Below, piece by piece: positions 45,590-52,974 of a stretch of 64,000 nt of DNA. The DNA comes from Maridesulfovibrio hydrothermalis AM13 = DSM 14728 (GTDB lineage: Bacteria > Desulfobacterota > Desulfovibrionia > Desulfovibrionales > Desulfovibrionaceae). Where the stretch lies: assembly GCF_000331025.1 (NCBI RefSeq), contig NC_020055.1, positions 3,257,370 through 3,321,369 on the forward strand. Reading direction: 5' to 3'. Position numbers and translations under genes: made by a program. Numbering within the stretch: the first letter of the stretch is position 1; each line of letters starts with the position of its first letter. The notes beneath the pieces were generated by a model. That model was given only the letters and a program-made list of their open reading frames with translations. It was not told where the DNA came from and ran no database searches.

Positions 45590-45612
45590 TTTTCAAGATA
45601 ATTTGTATAAAT
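45590..45612 (+). promoter_or_regulatory. Candidate promoter of AcrR-like gene, shared with first TetR gene
   Basis: The segment is nearly identical to 34569-34593 upstream of the other TetR gene (two bases shorter). TATAAA at 45606-45611 would place the transcription start near 45618, supporting translation from the ATG at 45628 rather than 45616. Confidence 0.35.
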
Positions 45613-45627
45613 ATAATGGGAATCAGT

Positions 45628-46245
45628 ATGGCTAGAAAAACCAAAGAAGAAGCTGAGAAAACCAGGCAGGCATTGCTGGGTTCGGCGTTTAAAGTGTTCA
45701 GCGAAAAGGGTTATGCCAAAACAACGCTGCAAGATATTGCTGAAGATGCGGGAGTTACCCGAGGAGCAGTTTACTGGCACTTCAAAAATAAAACGGACCT
45801 TTTTGAAAAATTATTTGACTTCGCGTTCCTGCCCGTACGGAACATGCTTTTTTCTCAGTTTGATAAAGATGTTCCTCCGCATAAAATGCTCTCCAATGTA
45901 ATGAAAGTATGGCTAAGTCACGCTGGCGGGGATGATAATTTCAGAGCAGCTTTCGGTATAATGTTCAACAAAACTGAATGGTCCGAAGAACTTATGCCCT
46001 TTAAACTTAAATTCAGAGAGTACGAATTTAAGTTCATTAAAAAAGTGGAACTAATCATCGAGCAAGGACAAAAAGAAGGGATATTCAGAGAGGAACTCAA
46101 GCCTACCATAGTTGCGGCGCAGTATTTTGCAACCCTGCTCGGCCTCGCCCAATACACACTCTTCTTTCCAGAAGAAGTTGATATCGATAAAAAATCTGAA
46201 CCATTTATCGAGATGTTCATGCACTCATGCTTAAAAGAAACTTAA
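45628..46245 (+). CDS. TetR/AcrR-family regulator
   Basis: 205 residues from the ATG at 45628 (MARKTKEEAEKTRQALLGSA). The HTH pattern continues with FSEKGYAKTTLQDIAEDAGV and YWHFKNKTDLF. The N-terminus and the GAVYWHFKNK block are like AcrR/TtgR repressors of efflux pumps. No pump genes are adjacent; upstream is pheT and downstream a convergent peptidase, so its targets are elsewhere or it acts on itself. Ligand unknown. Confidence 0.9.
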   Translation: MARKTKEEAEKTRQALLGSAFKVFSEKGYAKTTLQDIAEDAGVTRGAVYWHFKNKTDLFEKLFDFAFLPVRNMLFSQFDKDVPPHKMLSNVMKVWLSHAGGDDNFRAAFGIMFNKTEWSEELMPFKLKFREYEFKFIKKVELIIEQGQKEGIFREELKPTIVAAQYFATLLGLAQYTLFFPEEVDIDKKSEPFIEMFMHSCLKET

Positions 46246-46264
46246 TTTTATTTCCCACATGATA

Positions 46265-46302
46265 GATCCCCCTTGCAAACACTTGCAAGGGGGATCTTCT
46301 TA
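46265..46302. terminator. Bidirectional terminator between AcrR-like gene and aminopeptidase
   Basis: Perfect 14-bp stem GATCCCCCTTGCAA/TTGCAAGGGGGATC with ACAC loop, then TTCTT. It lies between two convergent genes and could serve both. Confidence 0.8.
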
Positions 46303-46325
46303 TTCTGATCATCTGATTTCAGTGC

Positions 46326-47525
46326 TTAAATCTGGAACTCACCACTTTTATAAATAATAACTTCACTGCCGTCCTTAAGTCTAGCGTACACAGTCTTGTC
46401 CTGAGTATTTACAAGATCCCAATGCAGGGCTGAAGTGTTATATCCGAGTTTTTCTTTAAGAGCCTCATCAAGCTCGGTTTGGTCCCCTGCGTAAGTGTCG
46501 GCGTAGGATGCACCGACGGCAACATGGCAGTTACCGAACTCGCCTCCGTAGTTCTCATCATAGAGAGTATTGGCCATAAACTTATCAATACGTGAAAAAC
46601 GACGGTCAGTAAGCGAGAACTCACCCAGTCTGGAAGCTCCGGTATCCATTGCAAGTTGTTTTCTGACAAACTCTTCGCCTGATTTGGCGGTAATTTCTTT
46701 CACAACTCCGTCTTCAAATACAATACGGACTCCTTCTACATAATTTCCGGAACGGAAAGAAGGCTGATCGGCGTAGTAAACTCCGGAAGTACCGCGCCAG
46801 TCAGGAGAGATAAAAAGCTCAAAACTTGGAATATTATGTCCGGAAACACCTATCCACTGACGCATTTCACCATGCTGCACGATGAGATCCATATCATCGG
46901 AAACCACTCTGTAGGACTCAATTCCAAGCCCGTTAAGCCAGTTTTTAACTTCAGAGGCTTTATCAAAAACCCCCTTCCAGCTTGCTGCGGGATCTTCATC
47001 GTCAAGGTAGCATGCTTTAACTATCTGGGCAGTAAACTCTTCAAGAGACAAACCTGCTGAATCGGCAAGAGCCTGCGTCGGATAAGAACAAAGCGTCCAG
47101 CCGAGTTCGCCGTTCTGCTCACGTTTTTCCATCACATCACGTAGAAATTTACGGGCAACGGCGCATTTCCCCATACGGGAAGGGTCGACCTCTGCCAGAT
47201 GAGTCAACGAAGAAGGAGCAAGCAAAACTATAAGTCCGTTTAACCCTTCCGAAAATTCTCTTTCACCCGGGGCGATATATTCAAGTTGATTATCATCACC
47301 TTTCCCATAAAAACTTTTTTCCATCTCAGGTGTAAGGGACAATCGTGGAACAGGATTAAGCCCCTCATCTATCAATCTCTTGAAAACAGCCTCCGCGAGA
47401 GGGAGTGCCTCCACCTCATAACGGATCATAATCAGGTCGCCTTTTTCATAAGGCTTCGTACGGGCGGTGGTCAGCCCCCACCAAAGTGCATCTACATATT
47501 TATCAAGCTGTTGGGTGGTCAGCAT
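46326..47525 (-). CDS. M29-family aminopeptidase
   Basis: 399-residue cytosolic metallo-aminopeptidase of the AmpS/thermophilic M29 type. Family blocks: WIGVSGHNIPSFELFISPDW, GVRIVFEDGVVKEITAKSGE, RLGEFSLTDRRFSRIDKFMA and NCHVAVGASYADTYAGD, with metal-ligand candidates in SALHWDLVN. GGAGT precedes the ATG. Monocistronic, with its terminator shared with the convergent regulator. It releases N-terminal amino acids from peptides. Confidence 0.92.
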   Translation of the reverse strand: MLTTQQLDKYVDALWWGLTTARTKPYEKGDLIMIRYEVEALPLAEAVFKRLIDEGLNPVPRLSLTPEMEKSFYGKGDDNQLEYIAPGEREFSEGLNGLIVLLAPSSLTHLAEVDPSRMGKCAVARKFLRDVMEKREQNGELGWTLCSYPTQALADSAGLSLEEFTAQIVKACYLDDEDPAASWKGVFDKASEVKNWLNGLGIESYRVVSDDMDLIVQHGEMRQWIGVSGHNIPSFELFISPDWRGTSGVYYADQPSFRSGNYVEGVRIVFEDGVVKEITAKSGEEFVRKQLAMDTGASRLGEFSLTDRRFSRIDKFMANTLYDENYGGEFGNCHVAVGASYADTYAGDQTELDEALKEKLGYNTSALHWDLVNTQDKTVYARLKDGSEVIIYKSGEFQI

Positions 47526-47875
47526 AGTTACTCCTGAAAATATTTTTATTAATTATTGTTACAGATACAGATTTCTATTAAATAATTGTGCCGTCAAAGT
47601 CATCCATATGTCAAAATTAAATCAATATCCGGGGCAAATGATATTACAATTCAAATAGTAAAACGGAAAATTATGTTCATGTTTCTTTCATTTTTCGAGC
47701 CGTCCTTCTTGACATGAACAAGGCTTGTGGATATCCAAATTTCAAAAGCCCTGTGTCGGGGTATAAGCTGGTTTCAGCCAGCCCAACCTAAAATGTTGAA
47801 GACTGCATCACCACATGGTGATATATAAGCAGACTTTCAGTGGCTAAAAAAACTATCTCTTTGGAGGGTAACATT
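47526..47875 (+). promoter_or_regulatory. Ferredoxin promoter and structured leader
   Basis: 350 bases. TTGACA at 47709-47714 with a -10 candidate TATCCA near 47732-47737 gives a 5' leader of about 130 bases. The leader contains three small hairpins: CCC..GGG near 47749-47760, GCTGG-TTTCAG-CCAGC (47767-47782) and ATCACC-ACAT-GGTGAT (47807-47822). GTTCATG (47675-47681) and CATGAAC (47713-47719) form an inverted pair overlapping the -35, a possible operator. GGAGGG precedes the ATG. No known riboswitch class is recognised. Confidence 0.45.
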
Positions 47876-48064
47876 ATGAGCTACATTATCACTATTGATA
47901 CTGACAAATGTAATGGCGACGGCGAATGCGTTGATGTCTGTCCTACAGAAGTTTACGAACTTCAGGACAACAAAGCTGTAGCAGTTAACGAAGATGAATG
48001 TCTCGGCTGCGAATCTTGCATCGAAGTATGTGAGCAGGACGCTATCGTTATCGAAGAGCAGTAA
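47876..48064 (+). CDS. Small ferredoxin with two cluster motifs, one with Asp ligand
   Basis: 62-residue electron carrier. Motif one is C12-N-G-D15-G-E-C18-V-D-V-C22-P, with Asp at the second ligand position. Motif two is C42-L-G-C45-E-S-C48-I-E-V-C52. Asp at that place is known in Pyrococcus ferredoxin and Desulfovibrio africanus ferredoxin III, where the cluster interconverts between [3Fe-4S] and [4Fe-4S]. Very acidic. GGAGGG precedes the ATG at 47876; an upstream in-frame GTG has no ribosome site. It is likely a partner of pyruvate:ferredoxin oxidoreductase or hydrogenases, by family. Monocistronic. Confidence 0.92.
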   Translation: MSYIITIDTDKCNGDGECVDVCPTEVYELQDNKAVAVNEDECLGCESCIEVCEQDAIVIEEQ

Positions 48065-48424
48065 AAAACTCTTCTTTACCAAAGCAGTTTTTGAAGGCGG
48101 GAATCGGGGACACCCCGGATTCCCGCCTGCTCTTTAATTAAAGGCTGACATTTTTTAGCAGCACATATCCCCTGCCGGAGCTTAAATTCTTTTTTGCCCC
48201 TTCCCTATTCCTTCTCTCAACTGGCTTATTTTTTGCGCTGTTTACCAGTGCATTAATACATCTGCATTTTACCTGTGCAGCCACGCGGGATACTTGCACA
48301 TTAAAAATCAACAAATATTTTCATGCAGATGATTGACTGCTGAGCTTTAAGACTTAATTTATACGAGTTTAAGCGGTATTTTCCGCAAACTCTCTGACCA
48401 TATATTTTCTACGGAGGTTTTGCT
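48065..48424. other. Gap after ferredoxin
   Basis: 360 bases with the ferredoxin terminator at the left end and the YkgJ-operon ribosome site (GGAGG, 48413-48417) at the right. The middle part shows no gene, RNA or repeat that I can support. Confidence 0.4.
48095..48135 (+). terminator. Strong hairpin terminator after ferredoxin
   Basis: AGGCGGGAATC (48095-48105) pairs with GATTCCCGCCT (48118-48128); the loop itself contains GGGG-ACA-CCCC. GCTCTTT follows, so the T-tract is short. Confidence 0.75.
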
Positions 48425-49195
48425 TTGGAATTCACGGAAATTTTTGAAAAATATGAAGCTCTTGTTGCTGAAGTGGACAAGGCTTTTGATAAAATAGCTG
48501 AGCAGACAGAAGATGGTATTAAATGCGGAAAGGGTTGCAGTGACTGCTGCCACGCACTTTTCGATCTTACCCTTGTAGAAGCCCTTTACTTAAACCGTAA
48601 GTTCAATGAAATGTACAAAGGTCTCGGCCGTTCCGAGATCATGCATGAGGCCGATGTTGCCGATAGACTCATTCACAAGGTTAAAAGAAGAGCTTTTAAA
48701 GCAAGTCAGTCCGGCGTACCTGCAAGTGAAATACTCAAAGAAGTTTCACTTGCACGGGTCAAGTGTCCTCTGCTTCTGAAAGACAACCTCTGTGCTGTAT
48801 ACGATTTCAGACCTCTGACCTGCCGCATTTACGGTGTTCCCATGAACATCGGCGGAAAGGCTCACTCCTGTCAGAAATCAGGTTTTGCTCCCGGTAAGTC
48901 ATACCCTGCCATCAATATGGACACCTTACAGTCCAAACTCATGGAGCTGAGTGAAGAGATGGCCGCGTCCATCAACTCCAGCCTCAAAGAACTTCCTGAT
49001 GTTATCGTTCCTGTATCTATGGCACTGGTGACCGACTACACTCCTGAATACCTCGGAGCCAACACAGGCAAAAAGCCTGAAACGGCCCCTGCGGCAGAGC
49101 CTTCTGAAGCGTGCAATACCTGCACTGAAGATAAATCTGCCTGCGCAAGCTGTAACTATTCTGTAGAGCTTGGTGCTATGCCGGAAGGCAAATAG
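48425..49195 (+). CDS. YkgJ-family cysteine-cluster protein
   Basis: 256 residues. The N-terminal CGKGCSDCCHALFDLT and the CRIYGVP / SCQKSGF blocks form the zinc/iron-binding cysteine cluster of the YkgJ (CxxxCxxCC) family. A Cys-rich C-terminal tail (ACNTCTEDKSACASCNYS) is extra. It starts with TTG at 48425, with GGAGG 7 bases upstream. Function in the family is not settled; a metal or Fe-S role is suggested by the cysteines. First of three genes co-directed with short gaps (23 and 47 bases). Confidence 0.85.
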   Translation: MEFTEIFEKYEALVAEVDKAFDKIAEQTEDGIKCGKGCSDCCHALFDLTLVEALYLNRKFNEMYKGLGRSEIMHEADVADRLIHKVKRRAFKASQSGVPASEILKEVSLARVKCPLLLKDNLCAVYDFRPLTCRIYGVPMNIGGKAHSCQKSGFAPGKSYPAINMDTLQSKLMELSEEMAASINSSLKELPDVIVPVSMALVTDYTPEYLGANTGKKPETAPAAEPSEACNTCTEDKSACASCNYSVELGAMPEGK

Positions 49196-49218
49196 CCAAT
49201 TGGCACAAGGAGTTTGCA

Positions 49219-49566
49219 ATGACTAAAATGACCGCTGAAGAAATCGAAGAACAAAAAAAAATGATGTACGAGAAATTTTCGCCCCGCAGGCGCAAATTTG
49301 TCGACAAAATCGGGTACGATGAATGGGACCCTTTTCAGCTTCCTTTTGATCCTATTGACCTGAGACAGGATATTACCGGGAAAACATCACAGCAGCTCTG
49401 TGAAGAATTCTGCCGTGAAGTGCATGCAAGCAGAAACTCTGAATATGCACAGGCAGCAGCCGAATTCGGCGTTATGCTGGTTATGAACTTTGAAAAAGTT
49501 CGTCCTATCTTTGATTTTTGTGTCTGGTACAACGAGCTTCTCAAGAGAGAAGGAAAAAAGGCCTAA
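49219..49566 (+). CDS. Conserved hypothetical protein (115 aa)
   Basis: Soluble, charged at the N-terminus (EEIEEQKKMMYEKFSPRRRK), with WDPFQLPFDPIDLR in the middle and two Cys (QLCEEFC). No membrane span or known domain. AAGGAG precedes the ATG. It is the middle gene of the YkgJ/TPR operon, so it may work with the cysteine-cluster protein. Family not recognised. Confidence 0.8.
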   Translation: MTKMTAEEIEEQKKMMYEKFSPRRRKFVDKIGYDEWDPFQLPFDPIDLRQDITGKTSQQLCEEFCREVHASRNSEYAQAAAEFGVMLVMNFEKVRPIFDFCVWYNELLKREGKKA

Positions 49567-49613
49567 TACCAATATTTTTTAAACATTAGTTAAAAAAACA
49601 CGAGGATATATCT

Positions 49614-50234
49614 GTGCAAAAATTTGATAATCTTGATGACTACATAGCGGATCTGGAAAAGAAAAAAGAAAAAAGCCCGACTTGCAGCAACACACGCTAC
49701 AACCTCGGCGTTGCTTACCTTTCCAGAAGAGATTTCATGGAAGCGGAGCGTGAATTCCTCGTTGCCATTGATGAATCCCCCAAAATGGCTGAAGCATACG
49801 TTCAGCTTGGTGGCATCGCTCTCCAGCGTGAAGACCTTGAAGGCTGCATGCGTTACAACATTCAGGCTACACAGCAGCGCCCTTTCTTCGCCGTTCCCTG
49901 GGGTAACATCGGCTATGTTTACATGCAGCAGGGCGACATTGATAAAGCTATCAAAGCTCTGAAACGTGCAATCAAATATGATCCTAATTTTGTTCAGGCC
50001 CTTTCCACCCTCGGCAGCGCCTACTTCAATGAAGGTGAAGTTGATGACTGCATCGAAGTCTGTGAAAAAGCAGTTAAACTTTCTGAAAATTTCGGTCCTG
50101 CATGGAACAATCTTGCTCTTTGCTACTCCGAAAAGAAAGAATATGATAAAGCTGTTGAGTGCATTGATAAAGCAATCAAGACCGGATTTGAAGTTGCTCC
50201 GGATTTTCTTAAAGAACTTGAACAGTACCGCTAA
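49614..50234 (+). CDS. TPR-repeat protein
   Basis: 206 residues, almost wholly TPR repeats: AEREFLVAIDESPKMAEAYV, PWGNIGYVYMQQGDIDKAIK, ALSTLGSAYFNEGEVDDCIE and AWNNLALCYSEKKEYDKAVE. No signal peptide, so it is cytoplasmic. The GTG at 49614 has GAGGAT upstream. Last gene of the YkgJ operon; likely a protein-interaction adaptor. Confidence 0.9.
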   Translation: MQKFDNLDDYIADLEKKKEKSPTCSNTRYNLGVAYLSRRDFMEAEREFLVAIDESPKMAEAYVQLGGIALQREDLEGCMRYNIQATQQRPFFAVPWGNIGYVYMQQGDIDKAIKALKRAIKYDPNFVQALSTLGSAYFNEGEVDDCIEVCEKAVKLSENFGPAWNNLALCYSEKKEYDKAVECIDKAIKTGFEVAPDFLKELEQYR

Positions 50235-50258
50235 GAACTCACAGATAAAATTGATTTT

Positions 50259-50294
50259 AAAACCTCCCCTCCTTCACAGGACGGGAGGTTTTCC
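50259..50294 (+). terminator. Terminator after TPR gene
   Basis: AAAACCTCCC-C-TCC pairs with GGA-C-GGGAGGTTTT (one mismatch) and ends in TTTTCCTTTT. Confidence 0.85.
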
Positions 50295-50443
50295 TTTTGC
50301 AACGCCTGAAATTATAAAAAGTAGCCAGCTTCTTTTTTCCATAAAATGCCTACTCGTAAAATGTGATGAAATATGCTATCATTTCATAAAAGAAATCGAA
50401 TCTATCTTATCTTCATTTTATAATCCTACAGAACTTAATATTT

Positions 50444-50893
50444 ATGTACGACCCGACAGGCTTGCTTAATTTTGGTGGAATAATCTGTTTCCTGATCGCC
50501 ATTCTTCATGTGGTTATCATTATCGCAGGGCCTTCTGCTTACCGCTATTTCGGGGCAGGGGAAGATCTTGCCGCAATGGCAGAAAGCAACTCAATCCTCC
50601 CCACGCTGCTGACTACTTTTATTGCAGGCATTCTTGCCATGTTCGGAGTTTATGCTTTTTCCGGAGCCGGACAAATCAGCAGAATGCCCTTTCTCGGCCC
50701 CATACTCATCATGATAGGTTCTATCTTTACGCTGCGCGGTCTGGTGCTTCCTGTTCAACTCTACACTTTGCTAACACGCCCCCGAAAAGCCGAAATCAGA
50801 GAAATATTTTTTTCCCTCATAGCATTATGTACAGGCGTATGTTTTCTGCTCGGCACCAGACTTAACTGGAATTTTATTTTCAATATTCATTGA
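50444..50893 (+). CDS. Small integral membrane protein, unknown
   Basis: 149 residues with four hydrophobic helices (about 9-28, 55-75, 85-105, 120-140) and little outside the membrane. No recognised motif. The ribosome site is weak. It lies between the TPR-gene terminator and pgm, in the same direction, and is probably separately transcribed. Confidence 0.65.
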   Translation: MYDPTGLLNFGGIICFLIAILHVVIIIAGPSAYRYFGAGEDLAAMAESNSILPTLLTTFIAGILAMFGVYAFSGAGQISRMPFLGPILIMIGSIFTLRGLVLPVQLYTLLTRPRKAEIREIFFSLIALCTGVCFLLGTRLNWNFIFNIH

Positions 50894-51168
50894 TTATCTA
50901 TGGCTAACTAAATATATTTTACTGCCTTCTGAAATATTTTCAGTTGGACACGAATAGGCTGCGTTTCTCGTTTTTCCATTTTACTATTTATTTTTAAATT
51001 TACATCTGCTTTGAATCATAGACAAAAGACGCTTCAAACTGTTATTTGTAGACTGTATCATATGCTGACTGCTGTCAGGTTACAATCATCTAAAAAAGAC
51101 CTGTTAACTATTGTATTTTTATATTTCTTTGATATTCTCCACTTGCACACAAAAAATCGGAGGACTAA

Positions 51169-52818
51169 ATGTCACTCAGTAAATTAGCAGGAAAGCCGGC
51201 ACCAGCCGAGATCCTTGAGAACATACCCAAACTGGTATCTGCATATTATACTATCAAGCCAGACGCATCGGTAAGCTCGCAGCTGGTTTCTTTCGGTACG
51301 TCCGGACATCGGGGTTCATCTCTGGACGGTTCTTTTAATGAGGACCATATCTTGGCCATTGCCCAGTCAATCTGCGAATACAGAAAATCCAAAGGCTATA
51401 CCGGACCTCTGTACATGGGAAAAGATCCCCATGCCCTTTCTGAACCGGCTCAAATTTCCGCGCTGGAAGTTTTTGCGGCTAATGGTGTGACAGTTCTTAT
51501 CAATGATAAAGGGTACACCCCCACTCCGACTGTTTCTCATGCTATTCTGGCTTACAACAAAGGCCGTAAAGACGGATTTGCAGATGGCGTTGTGATAACC
51601 CCGTCGCACAACCCGCCCCGGGACGGTGGGTTCAAATATAATCCTCCCAACGGCGGTCCGGCCGGAACGACTTCAACGGGAACTATCCAGAACAGGGCCA
51701 ATGAAATTCTTAAAAACGGCCTTAAAGATGTTAAGCGCATTCCACTAAGCCGTGCATTTGCAGCTGACACAACTCACGAATTCGACTTTGCCACTCCATA
51801 CATTAATGACCTTTGCAATATCGTGGATATGGAAGCGATCGCTTCAGCAGGGCTTAGAATCGGAGTAGACCCTCTGGGCGGGGCGGCAATAGATTTCTGG
51901 GAGCCTATTGCTGAAAAATACAGGCTCAACATAAGCGTTGTGAACAAGAAGCTCGACCCTATGTATGCCTTCATGCACGTGGATAAAGATGGAAAAATCC
52001 GTATGGACTGCTCCTCCCCCTACGCAATGGCCGGGCTGATCGAGCTTAAGGACAAGTATGATATTTCATTCGCCAATGATCCGGATACCGACCGTCACGG
52101 CATTGTAACCAAAAGCCGTGGACTGATGAATCCCAACCACTACCTCTCTGTTGCCATAGAATATCTCTATAAGAACAGACCGCAATGGAAGGATGACCTT
52201 ACTGTAGGAAAGACACTTGTTTCCAGCTCCATGATTAACAGGGTGGCCAAATCCATAAACCGCCCTCTGATGGAAGTTCCTGTAGGATTCAAATGGTTTG
52301 TCGAGCCGCTTCTGGCAGGAACCTGCGGATTCGGCGGTGAAGAGAGTGCCGGAGCTTCATTTCTCAGAAAGGACGGAACTGTCTGGACTACCGACAAAGA
52401 CGGTATCATCATGAACCTGCTTTCCGCTGAAATCACCGCCACTACGGAAAAAGATCCCGGTGAGCATTACACCGCATTGGAGAAAGAATTCGGTCATCCC
52501 GTATACAAACGTATTGATACTCCGGCAACAGAAGAACAGAAAAAAGCCTTCAGTATTCTCACTCCGGATATGGTTAAAGCCAAAACCCTTGCCGGAGAGA
52601 CCATTGAAGATCGTATCACCGCAGCACCGGGTAACGGCGAAGCCATCGGCGGCCTGAAAGTAGTCACAGAAAACGGCTGGTTTGCAGCGCGTCCATCTGG
52701 AACCGAATCTATTTATAAGATATATGCTGAATCCTTCAAAGGGCTGGCCCATCTTGTTGAAATTCAGGAAGAAGCCGCAAGCATCGTCAACGCAGCTTTT
52801 AAAGTTGCTCTGAAATAA
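51169..52818 (+). CDS. pgm: Phosphoglucomutase (alpha-D-glucose phosphate-specific)
   Basis: 549-residue cytosolic enzyme interconverting glucose-1- and glucose-6-phosphate. Active-site phosphoserine is Ser146 in [11 protein letters not shown]. The metal loop is DPDTDRHG, the sugar loop [15 protein letters not shown], and the phosphate loop [12 protein letters not shown]. Length and N-terminus ([20 protein letters not shown]) match the PGM type rather than ManB or GlmM. GGAGG precedes the ATG. Monocistronic, with terminator after it. Supplies glucose-1-phosphate for glycogen or cell-surface sugars. Confidence 0.96.
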   Translation: MSLSKLAGKPAPAEILENIPKLVSAYYTIKPDASVSSQLVSFGTSGHRGSSLDGSFNEDHILAIAQSICEYRKSKGYTGPLYMGKDPHALSEPAQISALEVFAANGVTVLINDKGYTPTPTVSHAILAYNKGRKDGFADGVVITPSHNPPRDGGFKYNPPNGGPAGTTSTGTIQNRANEILKNGLKDVKRIPLSRAFAADTTHEFDFATPYINDLCNIVDMEAIASAGLRIGVDPLGGAAIDFWEPIAEKYRLNISVVNKKLDPMYAFMHVDKDGKIRMDCSSPYAMAGLIELKDKYDISFANDPDTDRHGIVTKSRGLMNPNHYLSVAIEYLYKNRPQWKDDLTVGKTLVSSSMINRVAKSINRPLMEVPVGFKWFVEPLLAGTCGFGGEESAGASFLRKDGTVWTTDKDGIIMNLLSAEITATTEKDPGEHYTALEKEFGHPVYKRIDTPATEEQKKAFSILTPDMVKAKTLAGETIEDRITAAPGNGEAIGGLKVVTENGWFAARPSGTESIYKIYAESFKGLAHLVEIQEEAASIVNAAFKVALK

Positions 52819-52839
52819 AATTAAAATGGATGAAAAATT

Positions 52840-52875
52840 AAAAAGAGCAGTCTGCTGAAACAGGCTGCTCTTTTT
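52840..52875. terminator. Terminator between pgm and hybrid kinase
   Basis: AAAAAGAGCAG pairs with CTGCTCTTTTT, with an inner CTG/CAG pairing; A- and T-runs on both sides make it usable by both convergent transcripts. Confidence 0.85.
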
Positions 52876-52974
52876 AATTTAAATTTAATACGCTTCGCTT
52901 TTTTTACGGCCTGTTTCAAGCCCGTCCAGCCCCCCCCATTTTTAATCCCTGTAATGGAAAGGCACAAAAAACTG

